The notes beneath the pieces were generated by a model. It ran no database searches and was not told the origin of the DNA. It worked only from the letters and a program-made list of their open reading frames with translations. This document shows, piece by piece, positions 62,001 to 64,000 of a DNA stretch of 64,000 nucleotides. Each line of letters opens with the position of its first letter. Within the stretch, counting starts at the first letter, position 1. The stretch comes from JACMIU01 sp043763605. Lineage in GTDB: Bacteria > Armatimonadota > Armatimonadia > Armatimonadales > Armatimonadaceae. The DNA is taken from assembly GCA_043763605.1 (NCBI GenBank), contig JAYULM010000092.1, positions 3,764 to 67,763 on the forward strand. Reading direction: 5' to 3'. The position numbers and the translations under genes were made by a program.

Positions 62001-62580
62001 TATATCCCTCTCGCTACCGCCGTCACCTGTGAGGAAAATTCCGGGCGACGTGACGGTTATCGGTGTTTCCGATTACGAACAATGATTTGCCAGCCGGTCG
62101 GCGGTTCTGATACGATCTCCTGCATGACGGGCGACTGCTTCGGGTATTTTTGCGGGGAGAGGCAAAGATGCCACAGCACCCCAGTGCGTCGGAGAACTTA
62201 TTAGCCACTGTAGCATATCGCAAGTAAGGGACATTTGGCAATAGCATCACCGAAACTATGTGCGATTCGTCTGCCCGCGCACCTCCCATTTCCTGCTTCG
62301 TCTGGTAGAATGGCATGATGGTACGCAGATCGACCCGCACTCCGGCAGACCGTTCCGCCGCTCCGAGGGGCTTCCCCGTGTCGGCGAATCCCTTGTCGCG
62401 TGTCTTCCTTTCCCTCCGGGCTACCCCGCCCGCCACCCGCCCGCGCATGGGCGGGGTGCCCCCGTCGCCCCGCGATCCGCCTTTTTTCCTTTAACATTAT
62501 CCCTTTCCGGTGAATACTCGTGTTCACCGAATTGCCGTTGCCACCGGTTACGGTTCCGTCGAGTGTAAAGGAAATTGAAC
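62001..62580. other. Intergenic region before the antiporter
   Basis: No supported gene. A minus-strand frame at 62023-62448 has no ribosome-binding site or family match. A GC-rich hairpin followed by a TTTTTT run is at about 62444-62492 and could act as a terminator or attenuator upstream of the antiporter. AAAGGAAA before 62581 is the antiporter ribosome-binding site. Confidence 0.45.
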
Positions 62581-63858
62581 ATGGATCAGGCAGCAAGCCA
62601 CACGACCGAGGTACTCCTCATGTTGTTTGTCGTTTATGTCGCCGCGTTGGTCGGCGCGGAGATCGCCGGACGGCTCAAAATGCCCGCCGTAGTCGGGGAA
62701 ATCGCGGCGGGATGCGTGGTCGGCCCGTCGCTCCTCGGATGGGTGCATATAAGCGAACCGCTGCACGTCCTGGCGGAAATTGGCGCGGTGCTACTCTTGT
62801 TCTCGGTCGGCTTGGAAACTCGGATGGCTGATTTGAAGAAGGTCGGGAAGGTGGCATCGCTCGTCGGCATAGCGGGGGTAATACTGCCGTTTATCGTCGG
62901 CGGGCTGTGGGCGCATTTCTCCGGCTTCAACTCCCCCAAAGCCATGTTCATTGCCGCCGCGTTCGTGGCAACCTCGGCGGGGATCACTGCTCGCGTCCTG
63001 TCGGATATGAAAGTCCTGGGACGTACAGAAGCGCGGGTAATTCTTGGCGCGGCGGTGATCGACGACATCCTCGCCATGCTCATTCTGGGAGTGGTAACTG
63101 CTTTGCAAGGAGGCGGTTCCGGCGGCGTGGACTGGTTGAGAATCGGCGCGGTGCTGTTGCAAGCGGTGGGTTTTGTGGCGGTAGTTGCCTTCTTCGGTAC
63201 GCGGCTGGTGAAAAAACAATCTGCCCTGCTCGACGCCCCGATCAACCCCCTTTCGCCGCTGACCCTCTCGCTTGCCTTGTGTCTGGGACTGGGGGCAGCG
63301 GCGGCATATTTAGGGTTAGCGGCGATTATCGGGGCGTTTCTGGCGGGAATGGTGCTGGCGGAATCGCAGCAACGGCACACGCTGGAAAGACAATTACAAC
63401 CGATTATGGCTTTGCTCGTCCCATTCTTCTTCGTTGTTACAGGGGCGCAGGTCGATCTAAAAGAACTTGCCAGCGGCGCGGCGATTGGTTCGCTGGCGGT
63501 AGTGACTGTCCTTGCCGTACTTAGCAAACTGATCGGCGGGGGGCTGGGTGCACTTTCGATGGGCAAAAAATCCGCGCTGATTGTCGGCTTTGGCATGGTG
63601 CCACGGGGGGAAGTGGGAATTATCGTGGCAAGTCTCGGACAGAGTGCGGGTGTGTTCTCCGGGCGCATTTACGCCATCATTATTGCCATGTCGCTACTCA
63701 CCTCGGTGATCGCGCCGCCCATCCTGAAAGCCTTGCTCGCGGGTGATCCGGTGCCGGATGATACGGGAGACGATAGCGAGGTGAGCCATTTAACCCGGGT
63801 GGATGAAAGCGGGTTCGAGAGTCCCGCGCAACCGGAAAGGCATGATACGCAAGCATGA
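62581..63858 (+). CDS. CPA2 family cation/proton antiporter
   Basis: A 425-residue membrane protein with about 12 transmembrane segments of the monovalent cation:proton antiporter-2 family (KefB/NapA type). Visible are the opening LLMLFVVYVAALVGAEIAGRLKMPAVVGEIAAGCVVGPSLLGW, GLETRMADLKKVG, the AAFVATSAGITARVL helix and AAVIDDILAMLILGVV with the paired Asp residues of ion binding, and GFGMVPRGEVGIIVASLG. No RCK/TrkA-N domain is attached. ATG 62581 follows AAAGGAAA. Confidence 0.95.
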   Translation: MDQAASHTTEVLLMLFVVYVAALVGAEIAGRLKMPAVVGEIAAGCVVGPSLLGWVHISEPLHVLAEIGAVLLLFSVGLETRMADLKKVGKVASLVGIAGVILPFIVGGLWAHFSGFNSPKAMFIAAAFVATSAGITARVLSDMKVLGRTEARVILGAAVIDDILAMLILGVVTALQGGGSGGVDWLRIGAVLLQAVGFVAVVAFFGTRLVKKQSALLDAPINPLSPLTLSLALCLGLGAAAAYLGLAAIIGAFLAGMVLAESQQRHTLERQLQPIMALLVPFFFVVTGAQVDLKELASGAAIGSLAVVTVLAVLSKLIGGGLGALSMGKKSALIVGFGMVPRGEVGIIVASLGQSAGVFSGRIYAIIIAMSLLTSVIAPPILKALLAGDPVPDDTGDDSEVSHLTRVDESGFESPAQPERHDTQA

Positions 63859-63911
63859 CGCAAAATCTGCTGGGAGTTACGCGGTTGCTCCGGGAACCTC
63901 ACCCCTGGGCA

Positions 63912-63956
63912 CCCTCTGGCTCCCCCTCTCCGTGCCGGAGAGGGGGAGCCAGAGGG
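63912..63956. terminator. 20-bp perfect inverted repeat
   Basis: CCCTCTGGCTCCCCCTCTCC (63912-63931) and its exact complement (63937-63956) flank a 5-base loop. It lies 54 bases after the antiporter stop. It may be a terminator, but there is no T-tract; it may also belong to a dispersed palindromic repeat family. The window ends 44 bases later. Confidence 0.6.
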
Positions 63957-64000
63957 GACGCGCGGTAAGCGAAACATTTCCGGCATGTTACTACCCCTCT

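Noticed and set aside
62023..62448. 141-codon minus-strand frame before the antiporter
   Set aside because: No ribosome-binding site, Arg/Gly-rich start and no family similarity; it spans a probable hairpin.
62634..63668. 344-codon minus-strand frame opposite the antiporter
   Set aside because: Antisense shadow of a canonical CPA2 antiporter.
1..64000. CRISPR arrays, tRNA or rRNA genes
   Set aside because: No regularly spaced short repeats and no tRNA- or rRNA-like sequence were noticed on either strand; the element inserts in a protein gene, not a tRNA.

Overview
The window is high-GC bacterial chromosome (about 60 % GC by eye) carrying one large integrated element. No rRNA, tRNA or other phylogenetic marker is present, so the host cannot be named. 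The gene mix (phytanoyl-CoA dioxygenase-like gene, ABC-2 family permeases, ECF sigma factor with an ABC operon, Uma2 nuclease, apparently leaderless genes) would fit Armatimonadota or a similar soil or freshwater lineage, but that is a weak inference.

Left chromosomal flank (1-10482): the 3' part of a PLP aminotransferase, a DUF262/DUF1524 GmrSD-like nuclease, a Uma2 nuclease, birA, a GH32 glycosidase lacking the usual C-terminal domain, an ABC-2 permease, a STAS protein, a Crp/Fnr regulator, a YcxB-like membrane protein, a patch of gene relics, a C39-like cysteine peptidase with an unknown partner, and the C-terminal part of a phytanoyl-CoA dioxygenase (phyH-like).

Integrated element (10483-52115, about 41.6 kb): the N-terminal part of the same phyH-like gene lies at 52111-52467, so the two parts flank the element. 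The 5-bp sequence CCAGT is shared by both junctions, and the two inner ends form an imperfect inverted repeat of about 30 bp, as expected of the attP site of a large serine recombinase. The recombinase gene 49332-52121 runs into the right junction. No conjugation, phage-structural or transposase genes were seen. The cargo is mostly defence-like. From left to right it holds a QueC-TIR fusion with a QatB-like partner; relics; a translationally coupled pair of DUF4209 (HEPN-like) proteins; a frameshifted ImuB-like/OB-fold gene; an XRE regulator with a probable operator; a zinc-ribbon/DnaJ-like cysteine-rich membrane protein; a UvrD-like helicase-nuclease; a short Argonaute with SIR2-APAZ (SPARSA); ParB with two internal parS-like palindromes; another XRE regulator; a second large serine recombinase; two orphan genes; a six-gene operon (SNF2 helicase with DUF3883, unknown 556-aa protein, DUF1156 methylase, AAA ATPase, PD-(D/E)XK protein, DUF499 ATPase with an Swt1-like HEPN domain); and a divergent RecB/RNase H-like nuclease. 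A 30-bp perfect direct repeat (14456 and 28182) brackets part of the cargo.

Right chromosomal flank (52116-64000): the phyH-like 5' part, a CheY-like receiver protein, a LuxR-type regulator, an ABM monooxygenase, an ECF sigma factor heading an operon with a large membrane protein and a three-gene ABC-2 exporter, an unknown acidic coiled-coil protein and a CPA2 cation/proton antiporter.

The strongest candidate for an undescribed system is the QueC-TIR fusion with its QatB-like partner (10684-13475). The most informative structural result is the exact element boundary inside the iron-binding HxD motif of the phyH-like gene, together with the prediction that excision changes the C-terminus of the integrase.
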